From: an uncultured Fibrobacter sp. | GTDB lineage: Bacteria; Fibrobacterota; Fibrobacteria; Fibrobacterales; Fibrobacteraceae | Assembly: GCA_934699585.1 (NCBI GenBank) | Contig: CAKUWY010000005.1 | Location: forward strand, 102,380 to 166,379 | Direction: 5' to 3' | DNA: 64,000 bases | Shown here: positions 31,590 to 40,078 of the stretch, piece by piece | Layout of the letters: every line of letters starts with the position of its first letter | Numbering within the stretch: position 1 is the first letter of the stretch | Position numbers and translations under genes: made by a program | The notes under the pieces: model-generated | What the model saw: only the letters and a program-made list of their open reading frames with translations | Told to the model about the DNA's origin: nothing | The model's database searches: none

Positions 31590-34500
31590 TTACCTGATTA
31601 CTTCCACCTTGCCGTTGTGCAGGTACTTGCCCCTTTCGGTGGGCTTGCCCTTCAGCTGACGGCCCTGCAAATCGAACCAGCGATCACGCTTGATTTCACC
31701 TGTGCGGGTGTTGATAGTAGCCGTCTCGGTGACATTGCCGTGTTCATCCATAATCTTCAGGTCGATGACCTCTGGCAGCTCGCCAAACTCGCCCAAGCCA
31801 CTTGCGTTCTTGGCATTACTATTGTCGCCGACACGCACCAGGTAGGCACGCATAGGTTGGATGTAGGCCCTGGGCCCCGCCTTCACGAACTGACCTGCAG
31901 AGAATTCCTTGCCGCTAAGAATCGTATCCTTCGCCACAAAGCCGTAGGCGTTTCCAAGAATTTCAGCAGAATCACCGAACACGAAGCGCTTGTAGGTCCC
32001 GCGGAACTCCCAGCCATCCCGAACGGTCTTGCGTTCGCTAGCCACTCCCGTGTTCAAATACACTTCACCGTCAAAGGTGATTCTTGTATCAGTAGGCTTA
32101 ACCAGATATGGCTTATTGGCGGTAAGATAACCGGTTATCTCCGTTGCACCAGCCGTCCACTTGCCGTCTTTATACTGCATCTGGGACAGCCCGTAGAATT
32201 TTGCACCATGGACTCGATTCAAGTCAATAAGACCACCAAAGTCCGACATGTCAAAGGGCAACATGACGGTAGAGAATTTTCCTATTGTAAAGTTGCGATC
32301 TAATACAACTCCATCAACTCTTATATCCTCAGGGATAACCGTTTCTTCGTCACCCATATAGGCACCATCGATAGTTGCCAACGAGTAGTCGGATTCGACC
32401 ATCACGGCACCATAATGGAACTTTCCGTCGCTCTGGAGCGTCACCTGTATTTCAAAGCCTTGCATAAACTCACCATCGTTACCAACGCTAATATAGAGTA
32501 CGTGGCCTGCTGTAGTGGCACTTGGAATATTCGCCGAAGAGTGGCCACCACCTCCATAATAGAATAGAGTGCGACCGGCATCATCACCGATAGAGAGATA
32601 ATTGAACTCTGGATCCAACTCCACAACCCGGCCTTGCACCTCTAGGAGATTATTGGGAGCGACCACTGTCAATTTTGAGGGGTAATTTGAAGCACACTGA
32701 TCACTCAATTTTCCGCCATCGTCATAGACCATGAAGGAGGTAATGCCGGAACCAAGCACCACTCGTTGGTTCGTATTTTCGCACTGCAGGTTGACAAAGT
32801 AGTAGCCTGCCGAGCCGCGTTCCTTGTCATAGTCAATACGGAGTCCTTGGGGAGCATCGTTGTAGTAGTAACAGGTCTTATTACCGGTCAAGGCATCCAC
32901 CGCCGTCCCATAGCTGCCATCGGCAGGGGGCTCCGATTGCACGCGGATAGCCGACACGGCAATATGAGCATTGTCGATATTCTTGGGTCCGGTATAGAAA
33001 TAGACATTCTTGGCTGTAGTGTTCATAGGTTTGTACGAATTTCTCACTGCAATCGGATGGAATGCTCCGTTGCCAGAGAAACTCCCACGGAATGTACAAC
33101 TGTCAAGCCTGAACGTTATGCCGTCGGTCCAACCGCCGTCGGCCCAACCCAACAGACCCCCAGTGTAACCGCCATCATTAATCATTTCAGCATCAAAAAG
33201 AACGTTTTTCATGGTCAGCGTAGAAGAACTTCCGCCATGTCCAACCACACCGCCCATATAACGGTCACCGTTGTCGTTGCGAGAACTGGTGATGGAGGCC
33301 GCATGCACCCATACGGTATCGATAAGTGTAGTTCCGTATGTTCTACCCACAAGGGCGGAGCCATGCTTACCCACATTGAATGTACCAGCCATCTTTATAT
33401 TCTTTATGGTGGCGTTTTTCACAAAGCGGAAGGGTGCGGCGTAATCGGCAGTGCTATTGATAGAGCTTATGATGTAATACGTTGAGCCGTCATAGGTACC
33501 CTGGAAACTAAGAGCCTCGCTTTCGCCCACCATGGTCGTAATGCCATTATGCGGACCGCTACCCTGCCCTTGTTCACCGATTTGATTTGTTTGCTTAACA
33601 AACTTGCCACTGAAGGTAGCACCGCCAGCCACCAATTCTGCAAACAGGTTCCATTCATCCATATTGGAGATACGGTACGGGTCGGCTTCGGTACCGCTGC
33701 CTGCAAGTTGTACATCACTAAGTGTAGCTCTGATGCTACAAACATCCGCACTGGAACACGTTCCAAAGGAGAATGATCCTGCTTTAGTGGCAACCTGCAC
33801 ATCATTGATAACGATGCTTGATATCTTCTTGTAGGGGTCTGTGGCATGGACAATGATGTTTGCTGTGCCATTGGTAGCACCATATGTATCGCCATTGTAA
33901 ACAACCTTTCCGCTGCCATCGTAACTGACCGTAATGTCAGCCGTACTCTCATCGACAGCCTTAACGGCATAGATATCCAGTTGCGATGTTGTAGACACAC
34001 TCTTATTGGTGTAGTAAGACGTGATGGTGCAACGGTTATTAAGTTTGCCACCCACAACGGCACTGACATTCTGACTTCCACTAACATGACTACCCATATA
34101 AAGGCTGTTAGTAACGTAAGCATTAATTCTATTATTATATGTTTCGCCTATCATTGCACCGACAAGTCCGCCCACATATTGACTTCCACTCACCGAGGCA
34201 TCGGTAAAGCAGTTTTCTACCTTGCCGTACAGCAGGTAGCCCACCAGGCCTCCGGTATAGTCACCGCCCGTAATGCTGCTCTGCTTCAGGCTAACATTCC
34301 TTACTATGCCAAGGGCACTTTGGTTATCATATCCACCTACATATCCAAAAAGTCCGTTATATGCCGAACCGCTACGGTTGACGACAATACCGTTAATCGT
34401 ATGATCTTGCCCATCGAAAATTCCCTCAAAGGGTCTCTGATCGGTACCAATAGGCACCCAATTGTGGCTATACATGTTCAGATCGGTACCCAACTTAATC

Positions 34501-35975
34501 GTTTTGTCCTTATAAGTATTCCCTGCATTTACCAGGTAGGCAAAGCGAGCCATCTCGGCCTCGTTCATAATGGTGATGGTATTGCCGTTCTCATTTGAGA
34601 AGCTGGACGCATAGTTACCGGCGTCGGTCCAGTTGCCCGACGCTTCAAGATTACCCACAAAAGTGACGTTGAGATTCCTAAACTTGCTCTGGTATGCCTG
34701 AAGTTGCGATGGGAAAACATGCATCTTGGTTATTTTGAATTCTATCCCATTAGGGTCTTGCATAAAATCGGCATTCGAGGAACCCCAACCAATATCCTCT
34801 GCCCGGGCTTGGTTGTAAACGTGGGCTAGCCCAGTACAACTATAAAAAGCGTTATAAGAAACATTTGTAACAGTGTAGGGAATCGTAATACTGCTCAGTC
34901 TAGTGCAACCATTAAAAGCAAGATAACGAATTTCCAAAAGTCCTGCAGGCAAAGAAACAGAAGAAATATAATCGCAATAGGCAAACGCCTTCCTTCCGAT
35001 TACAGTTACGCCAGGTTGGACAATAACGCTTGTAATGTCATCATCAACGTTCGCACTTACCCAAGGCGAATCTTCCTGATTTGTGTAGTCCGCCATGGCG
35101 CCATCGGTACCGGCAATGGCACTGACTGTAAATACGCCTTGGTTATCAAGATGGCAAATGGTGTTCCCGCTGGTCCATTCCCAGTCATAAGCCCCCGGGA
35201 CCACCGTAACGTCATAATCAGGCATAGTGAAGCGGTAATGGGTGTCGTCTAGCTTGGTAAGCTCAACCTCAGTCAAGGCATCACCAGTCTTGATAACCTT
35301 TACAGACGATATCACACGATTTGCCTCGGGTGTAAAAGTTAGGTTCACTTCATGGGTAGCAACGCCAGTACCGCCGACAGCATCCGACGCCCATGTCCCA
35401 CCAGGCTGGTGCTGTGGATCAATGGTAATATCGTGGATAAAGGGGTTGGGTTTCATCGACACGGTCAGTTCAAATCCTTCATGGTGTTCATAATCCGGAG
35501 TATGTTCAATCAACATAGCGTTAACCGTTGTCGTGTGGGTACCGATATTGTTCACTGTATATACCATATCTTCACCACTAAAAGCATAAAGTTCAGGGGA
35601 GATAAGATCATTATCGCCATCAAAAATGACAAGCTCATCATGTTCACCAGCTTCTTCAATTTTTCCGGTCACCTCAAAAACAAACCCTACAGGAGCGAGA
35701 AAAGAAACGCCTCTAGTATTTTCATTAGCACCGCCGTAAAGGTCATTCTTGCCGCCATCGTCGTATATTTTGAACACAATGTCAGGGTATTCTCGAAGAT
35801 CCACCACATCAGCAATGCCCTCTTTCGGCATATTCACATAGTAGTAGCCTGCCTGGTCGGGGTTGTAATCCGTGTCGACGGACAAGCCCGCAGGTGCATC
35901 CTGCGCCAACGCCCCTTGCGCAAAGGCCAAAATGGCGAAAATCAAGGTAAAAAGAAAGGTTTTTGTGCTAGTCAT
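31590..35975 (-). CDS. Large secreted surface protein with CUB-like, leucine-rich and GLUG repeats
   Basis: A 1461-aa exported protein with signal peptide (residues 1-24). Two related CUB-like domains (AGYYYVNMPKEG..VFKIYDDGGK near residue 40, and AGYYFVNLQCEN..FMVYDDGGK near 1070) frame a middle with a BspA-type leucine-rich repeat block (about 330-390: IGRKAFAYCDYISSVSLP) and GLUG-type repeats (about 540-700: NGLFGYVGG, GGLVGYLLYGKVENCF). The C-terminal 60 residues (RDRWFDLQGRQLKG ... YLHNGKVEVIR) look like a sorting or anchoring tail. Role: adhesion or substrate binding, inferred. A clear promoter lies 35 nt upstream of the start. Confidence 0.78.
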   Translation of the reverse strand: MTSTKTFLFTLIFAILAFAQGALAQDAPAGLSVDTDYNPDQAGYYYVNMPKEGIADVVDLREYPDIVFKIYDDGGKNDLYGGANENTRGVSFLAPVGFVFEVTGKIEEAGEHDELVIFDGDNDLISPELYAFSGEDMVYTVNNIGTHTTTVNAMLIEHTPDYEHHEGFELTVSMKPNPFIHDITIDPQHQPGGTWASDAVGGTGVATHEVNLTFTPEANRVISSVKVIKTGDALTEVELTKLDDTHYRFTMPDYDVTVVPGAYDWEWTSGNTICHLDNQGVFTVSAIAGTDGAMADYTNQEDSPWVSANVDDDITSVIVQPGVTVIGRKAFAYCDYISSVSLPAGLLEIRYLAFNGCTRLSSITIPYTVTNVSYNAFYSCTGLAHVYNQARAEDIGWGSSNADFMQDPNGIEFKITKMHVFPSQLQAYQSKFRNLNVTFVGNLEASGNWTDAGNYASSFSNENGNTITIMNEAEMARFAYLVNAGNTYKDKTIKLGTDLNMYSHNWVPIGTDQRPFEGIFDGQDHTINGIVVNRSGSAYNGLFGYVGGYDNQSALGIVRNVSLKQSSITGGDYTGGLVGYLLYGKVENCFTDASVSGSQYVGGLVGAMIGETYNNRINAYVTNSLYMGSHVSGSQNVSAVVGGKLNNRCTITSYYTNKSVSTTSQLDIYAVKAVDESTADITVSYDGSGKVVYNGDTYGATNGTANIIVHATDPYKKISSIVINDVQVATKAGSFSFGTCSSADVCSIRATLSDVQLAGSGTEADPYRISNMDEWNLFAELVAGGATFSGKFVKQTNQIGEQGQGSGPHNGITTMVGESEALSFQGTYDGSTYYIISSINSTADYAAPFRFVKNATIKNIKMAGTFNVGKHGSALVGRTYGTTLIDTVWVHAASITSSRNDNGDRYMGGVVGHGGSSSTLTMKNVLFDAEMINDGGYTGGLLGWADGGWTDGITFRLDSCTFRGSFSGNGAFHPIAVRNSYKPMNTTAKNVYFYTGPKNIDNAHIAVSAIRVQSEPPADGSYGTAVDALTGNKTCYYYNDAPQGLRIDYDKERGSAGYYFVNLQCENTNQRVVLGSGITSFMVYDDGGKLSDQCASNYPSKLTVVAPNNLLEVQGRVVELDPEFNYLSIGDDAGRTLFYYGGGGHSSANIPSATTAGHVLYISVGNDGEFMQGFEIQVTLQSDGKFHYGAVMVESDYSLATIDGAYMGDEETVIPEDIRVDGVVLDRNFTIGKFSTVMLPFDMSDFGGLIDLNRVHGAKFYGLSQMQYKDGKWTAGATEITGYLTANKPYLVKPTDTRITFDGEVYLNTGVASERKTVRDGWEFRGTYKRFVFGDSAEILGNAYGFVAKDTILSGKEFSAGQFVKAGPRAYIQPMRAYLVRVGDNSNAKNASGLGEFGELPEVIDLKIMDEHGNVTETATINTRTGEIKRDRWFDLQGRQLKGKPTERGKYLHNGKVEVIR

Positions 35976-36009
35976 GATAGACCTCTGAAGTAAATTCTTT
36001 TACTCCCAT

Positions 36010-36038
36010 AATATATTTAAGACTATCTATTAAGTCAA
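36010..36038 (-). promoter_or_regulatory. Promoter of the 1461-aa surface protein gene
   Basis: On the minus strand: TTGACT (36038-36033), a 17-nt spacer, TATATT (36015-36010), then ATGGGAGT. A long upstream region matches the promoter at 38381-38409 in position and sequence (TCAAAT words and ACTCCCATAATATAT), so the two genes are likely co-regulated. Confidence 0.8.
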
Positions 36039-36119
36039 ATATATTGTTTTTATCAAATTAATAAAAAATATTTATAGTTTCAGCATTCTTAAGGTAGATG
36101 ACAGCACAAATATAGAAAA

Positions 36120-36145
36120 GCCCGCCTTTTCTACCAAGGGCGGGC
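36120..36145 (-). terminator. Terminator left from a decayed gene
   Basis: GCCCGCC (36120-36126) pairs with GGCGGGC (36139-36145); on the minus strand TTTTCTATATT follows. It is positioned just after the remnant at 36173-36234. Confidence 0.6.
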
Positions 36146-36172
36146 ATATTATTCGATTTTGCAGAAAAAGTG

Positions 36173-36234
36173 TTATTTTACAACTTCTACCCGGCCGTTG
36201 TGCAGGTATTTACCCTGCTCGGTGGGCTTACCAT
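36173..36234 (-). pseudogene. Remnant of a paralogous C-terminal tail
   Basis: The minus strand encodes GKPTEQGKYLHNGRVEVVK followed by TAA. This matches the last residues of the 1461-aa protein (GKPTERGKYLHNGKVEVIR) and ends at a similar terminator, but upstream sequence has no matching frame. It is the 3' stump of a lost or recombined paralog. Confidence 0.75.
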
Positions 36235-36322
36235 TCATAGTGGTTCTGGACATTACGATGATTATAAACCACCATGGTGACAATATGTATATTTCTTATG
36301 AAATATTTCGCGAGAGGTGATT

Positions 36323-37381
36323 ATGGCTTTCAAAAAAAGCGTCATTACAAGCAAGCGTTTTGTCATTGCGAGCGCCCTCGGGTGCGCAGCAATCTCTTTC
36401 CCGCTGTTCCTTGTCGCCTGCAGCAATGCTTCTAGTAGCAGTGCAGATGAAGCTGTTGAGGCCGCAGAAGATTACATGTTCACCCTAGAAGAACTTGAAG
36501 AAATGGGCGTGCCTATTTTCGAGTCTGCCGACGAACTTAAAAAAGAAAAGTGCACCGATGAAAACGAGTTCGAGACGGTCTATGTGAAGGCTGACAGCAG
36601 TTTCTATATGTGCGACAAAGGTAAGTGGGATAACGATTTCAGTGGCGATAACTTCTCCGTCGAAATCCCGATTGTGGAGTCGAAGGACGACTTGGGCGAA
36701 TGCAACGAGGAAAACGACGGCGAAATGTTCAGAGTGCCCCGCGATACCATCTACGACACCTACGCCTGCGAAAACGGAGAATGGATTTCGGATTTTGGTG
36801 GCAGTAGCGGCGAACCCGTGGACCCGAAGAAGGTTGTCGTAGGCGAACTCACCGACGAACGCGACGGCAAGACCTACAAAACCGTGAAGATCGGCCATCA
36901 GACCTGGATGGCAGAGAACCTGAATTATAAGGTAGACGGCAGTTACTGCTATGGTAATAAAGCTGAAAACTGTGAAAAGTATGGAAGGCTTTACCGTTAT
37001 CAAGCCGCCAAACAAGCTTGCCCCGATGGCTGGAAAGTTCCGACCAAAAAGTCATGGGAAATCCTACTCGCAACAACTCTTGAATTTTTTACAGAGGCTG
37101 CCCCCAAGTCAATATTGGTTCGTGATCCTTTTTTTGCAACCAAGTTTGAATCGTTTATGGGATTAAACAATGATCCATACGGATTCAATATTCAGCCTAC
37201 GGGGAGACGTCTTGGCGCTAACGGACATAATGATTCGGACTTGTCACGTGCGTTTTTCTGGACCTCTACGGTATGGAGAGGACAATATCTTTACATCTCA
37301 TTCACTTCCAAAAATTCGGGCATATTGGGTTACCCCGGTACTTATAACATTGGAGTTGCCGTCCGTTGCATAAAGAAGTAG
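36323..37381 (+). CDS. FISUMP-domain lipoprotein
   Basis: A 352-aa lipoprotein (start ATG 36323, GAGAGGTGATT upstream; lipobox LVACS near residue 34). An acidic N-terminal half carries two related motifs (ELKKEKCTDENEFETVYVKADSSFYMC and DDLGECNEENDGEMFRVPRDTIYDTYACENGEW), each with paired Cys. The FISUMP domain starts near residue 175 (ERDGKTYKTVKIGHQTWMAENL) and ends GVAVRCIKK. Its first two-thirds are close to the protein at 55819-56841, while the last 110 residues differ. The function is unknown. The gene lies between a decayed surface-protein tail and the L,D-transpeptidase gene. Confidence 0.9.
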   Translation: MAFKKSVITSKRFVIASALGCAAISFPLFLVACSNASSSSADEAVEAAEDYMFTLEELEEMGVPIFESADELKKEKCTDENEFETVYVKADSSFYMCDKGKWDNDFSGDNFSVEIPIVESKDDLGECNEENDGEMFRVPRDTIYDTYACENGEWISDFGGSSGEPVDPKKVVVGELTDERDGKTYKTVKIGHQTWMAENLNYKVDGSYCYGNKAENCEKYGRLYRYQAAKQACPDGWKVPTKKSWEILLATTLEFFTEAAPKSILVRDPFFATKFESFMGLNNDPYGFNIQPTGRRLGANGHNDSDLSRAFFWTSTVWRGQYLYISFTSKNSGILGYPGTYNIGVAVRCIKK

Positions 37382-37401
37382 TCTCACGCCGTTCCGGTGC
37401 T

Positions 37402-38121
37402 TTAGAAGCTTCCGCCGAGATTCTCGAGGGAATTGATAATCACGACGCAATCCTTGGACACATTTTGCATTACAAAACGCATCATGTCCAAGGGTATGGC
37501 CACGCAGCCGCCCGTAAAGGGCTTGCGGTCGCCAAACACATGCAGGAATATAGCCGAGCCCTTACCCGGAGTGCCCTCGGCATTGTAGCTGATGTTTAGG
37601 CAATATTGGTAGTGAATCGGGTAATCGGCGATGCGTTCGCTGTTTTCCTTATCCAAGTCGGGAATATCCTTGAGGCTCACCAGTTCATTATAGCGTTTAC
37701 CCTTGCGCATGTCGCCTGACCAGTAGGTGTTGCCATCGGCCCTAGTGTATTCAAAAGCCGTTCCCGGGTTTTCGGAATTTCCGAAAGCCTTGTTGAACTT
37801 GAACGTGCCCACAGGAGTCTTACCATCGCCTTCCTTGGTCTTGCCAATACCATTCTTGCCGATAAAACCCGGAGTAGACATGATCATCTGCCACTTGCCT
37901 AATTTGTCCTTATTATGCATCGAGATCCATGCCGTAGTGCCTTCGTAGGCGGCCACCACAAAGAGCTGCTTGGCCGTGTCCGCCTCGGGCAGTTTCGTCA
38001 CCCATTCCGGAGATTCTCCGATGGAATTTGCATTCGAAGACGAGCTATCAGCGGCGTAGGCCGTAAAGGCAAGCGTCAAGACGGTAAGCACAGCGGTAAC
38101 AAGACTCTTGATATTCAGCAT
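37402..38121 (-). CDS. L,D-transpeptidase-like (YkuD) exported protein
   Basis: A 239-aa exported protein (signal peptide about residues 1-23: LVTAVLTVLTLAFTAYAAD). The YkuD fold is indicated by STPGFIGKNGIGKTKEGDGKTPVGTF and the catalytic region HVFGDRKPFTGGCVAIP with His194 and Cys206. The usual SHGC motif reads TGGC, a common variant in this branch. It probably cross-links peptidoglycan or attaches proteins to it in the periplasm. I use ATG 38121, which opens the signal peptide. It follows the small secreted peptide gene by 26 nt, so both come from the promoter at 38381. Confidence 0.85.
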   Translation of the reverse strand: MLNIKSLVTAVLTVLTLAFTAYAADSSSSNANSIGESPEWVTKLPEADTAKQLFVVAAYEGTTAWISMHNKDKLGKWQMIMSTPGFIGKNGIGKTKEGDGKTPVGTFKFNKAFGNSENPGTAFEYTRADGNTYWSGDMRKGKRYNELVSLKDIPDLDKENSERIADYPIHYQYCLNISYNAEGTPGKGSAIFLHVFGDRKPFTGGCVAIPLDMMRFVMQNVSKDCVVIINSLENLGGSF

Positions 38122-38147
38122 GATGGACTTCTCAATATCATTTGAGG

Positions 38148-38339
38148 CTAGATAACCCAAGCAAGGGTTACCACAGGGAGAAATTTAGTTTCAGCGGTGG
38201 CAGCGTAAAGTCCAGACGGAATAAAGGCCTCATTTTGAACGAAAATACCCTCCGGCCTCGGACATTTAGGAGGGAACGTCCCCTGGCTAAATGCGAACGT
38301 TGCTGTAAACATAGCGGCGATAAGAATAAGCTTTTTCAT
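38148..38339 (-). CDS. Small secreted peptide of 63 aa
   Basis: A short frame with a very good ribosome site (AAGGAG, 7 nt before ATG 38339) and a classical signal peptide (KKLILIAAMFTATFAFSQG). The mature part is about 44 residues (FPPKCPRPEGIFVQNEAF ... LAWVI) with one Cys and several Pro. The family is not recognised. The near-perfect start signals and shared promoter module argue it is real rather than chance. It could instead be a truncated secreted protein whose rest was lost. Confidence 0.65.
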   Translation of the reverse strand: MKKLILIAAMFTATFAFSQGTFPPKCPRPEGIFVQNEAFIPSGLYAATAETKFLPVVTLAWVI

Positions 38340-38380
38340 GATGGGCTCCTTGATGAGAGTTTCTTGTTCTTCACTCCCAT

Positions 38381-38409
38381 AATATATCCTTACCGATTCA
38401 TAAAGTCAA
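38381..38409 (-). promoter_or_regulatory. Promoter of the small secreted peptide/L,D-transpeptidase operon
   Basis: On the minus strand: TTGACT (38409-38404), 17-nt spacer, TATATT (38386-38381), then ATGGGAGT. Flanks match the promoter at 36010-36038 over about 60 bp. Confidence 0.8.
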
Positions 38410-38463
38410 ATATATAATTCTAATCAAATTGATAGATTTCTTTTATAATTCGTCCCAAGCACA

Positions 38464-38492
38464 AAAAAAGATGGCATAAAGCCATCTTTTTT
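38464..38492. terminator. Bidirectional Rho-independent terminator
   Basis: A perfect 12-bp inverted repeat AAAAAAGATGGC-ATAAA-GCCATCTTTTTT, with T runs in both directions. On the minus strand it ends the nfn-type operon, whose last gene stops at 38579. Confidence 0.85.
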
Positions 38493-38549
38493 ATAAAGTC
38501 TTGGAAGAATTATAATCCAATCCAAGATTTGAAGAAGAAACGAAAGGGG

Positions 38550-38572
38550 ATCCCCGCCTTCGCGGGGATGAC
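38550..38572. repeat. Dispersed GC-palindrome element, copy next to nfnB
   Basis: Stem ATCCCCGC (38550-38557), loop CTTC, GCGGGGAT (38562-38569), then GAC. An identical 23-bp copy in the same orientation lies at 41007-41029 on the other side of the nfn gene pair. Confidence 0.8.
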
Positions 38573-38578
38573 ATTCCA

Positions 38579-40078
38579 CTACTTCTTCAGGAACTCGTTA
38601 ATTCCCGCAGCGGCTCTGCGACCTTCTCCCATTGCCAAAATGACAGTGGCAGCGCCGAGCACGATGTCACCACCGGCATAAACCTTCTCCATGAAGGTCT
38701 TGTTGGCGGTAGCATCTTCGAGAAGGATGTGACCCTTCTTGTCGACGGAGAGTTCCGGCGTGGTGTTGCTGATGAGCGGGTTAGAACCGTTACCGATAGC
38801 AACGAGCACGGTGTCGCATTCGATTTCGAAGCTTGCACCTTCGACCTTGACCGGACGCGGACGGCCCTTTTCGTCGGGTTCGCCGAGTTCGTACTTGTCG
38901 ACGAGCATGCCACGGACGTGGCCGGCTTCGTCGCCAAGAATCTTGGCCGGGTTCTGCAGAACGCAGAATTCGACACCCTCTTCCTGGGCATGGAGAACTT
39001 CTTCCTTACGGGCCGGAAGTTCGTTCATGCTGCGGCGGTAAACGATGCGGACCTTTTCGGCACCGAGGCGCAGCGCCATACGAGCAGCGTCCATAGCGAC
39101 GTTACCGCCACCGAGAACCACCACGTTCTTGCCGGGCCACATCGGGGTATCGGCATGTTCCTTGTCGTAAGCGCGCATGAGGTTTGCGCGGGTCAGGTAT
39201 TCGTTAGCGGCGAACACACCGACCAGGTTTTCACCTTCGATGTTCATGAATAGCGGGAGGCCAGCACCAGTACCGACGAACACGGCATCGAAACCGTCCT
39301 TTTCAATCAGGTCCTTGAGCTTGCGGGTACGGCCAATCACGAAGTTGGTCTCGAACTTCACGCCCATGGCAGCGAGAGATTCGATTTCGTTATCCACAAT
39401 CTTCTTGGGCAGACGGAATTCAGGAATACCGTAGCGGACCACGCCACCCAGCTTGTGGAAAGCTTCGAAGATGGTCACGTCGTGACCTTCGCGGCGCACG
39501 TCGGCGGCAACCACCAGGCCGGCAGGACCGGAACCGATCACAGCCACCTTCTTGCCGGTAGCGGGCTTAACGGCCGGCACGGAAGCGCCACCGTTGTTGC
39601 GTTCGTAGTCGGCAGCAAAGCGTTCCAGGCGGCCGATAGCCACAGCCTGGTTCACGTCCTTGTGCATCTTGCCCATGGTGCAGTTCATCTGGCACTGGCG
39701 TTCCTGCGGGCAAACACGACCGCAGATTGCCGGGAGCAAGCTGGTTTCCTTAATCTTGGCGATAGCGGCCTTGAAGTCACCTTCGGCAATCTTGGCGATG
39801 AAGGCCGGAATGTCGATGTGCACCGGGCAGCTTTCCACGCAAGGCTGGTTCTTACAAGCGAGGCAGCGGTTAGCTTCGACGATAGCCTGGGCTTCGGTGT
39901 AACCCTGGGCCACTTCTTCCATCACGCGGGCACGGTAACTGGGTTCCAGCTGCGGCATCGGCTGGGCCGGAATGGCATTCTTGTCCTTCGGCTTGAGGGG
40001 CTTCGGGAGGGCGTTAATCTTTTCAAGTTCCACCTTGGCGGCGGCGTCCAACTGTTCACGAGTCAAATGTTCAGACAT
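38579..40078 (-). CDS. nfnB: NADPH-dependent flavin/Fe-S oxidoreductase, GltD/NfnB type
   Basis: A 499-aa protein with N-terminal Fe-S cysteines (CLACKNQPCVESCP and CGRVCPQERQCQMNC), then two nucleotide-binding domains: FAD (KKVAVIGSGPAGLVVAADV) and NADPH (KNVVVLGGGNVAMDAARMAL). This is the pattern of the GltD-like large subunit of NfnAB, which bifurcates electrons between NADPH, NADH and ferredoxin, and of the stand-alone NADPH glutamate synthase subunit. Because the partner FNR-like gene directly precedes it (TAATG overlap), NfnB is the better reading. The gene pair is flanked by identical palindromes. Confidence 0.82.
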   Translation of the reverse strand: MSEHLTREQLDAAAKVELEKINALPKPLKPKDKNAIPAQPMPQLEPSYRARVMEEVAQGYTEAQAIVEANRCLACKNQPCVESCPVHIDIPAFIAKIAEGDFKAAIAKIKETSLLPAICGRVCPQERQCQMNCTMGKMHKDVNQAVAIGRLERFAADYERNNGGASVPAVKPATGKKVAVIGSGPAGLVVAADVRREGHDVTIFEAFHKLGGVVRYGIPEFRLPKKIVDNEIESLAAMGVKFETNFVIGRTRKLKDLIEKDGFDAVFVGTGAGLPLFMNIEGENLVGVFAANEYLTRANLMRAYDKEHADTPMWPGKNVVVLGGGNVAMDAARMALRLGAEKVRIVYRRSMNELPARKEEVLHAQEEGVEFCVLQNPAKILGDEAGHVRGMLVDKYELGEPDEKGRPRPVKVEGASFEIECDTVLVAIGNGSNPLISNTTPELSVDKKGHILLEDATANKTFMEKVYAGGDIVLGAATVILAMGEGRRAAAGINEFLKK

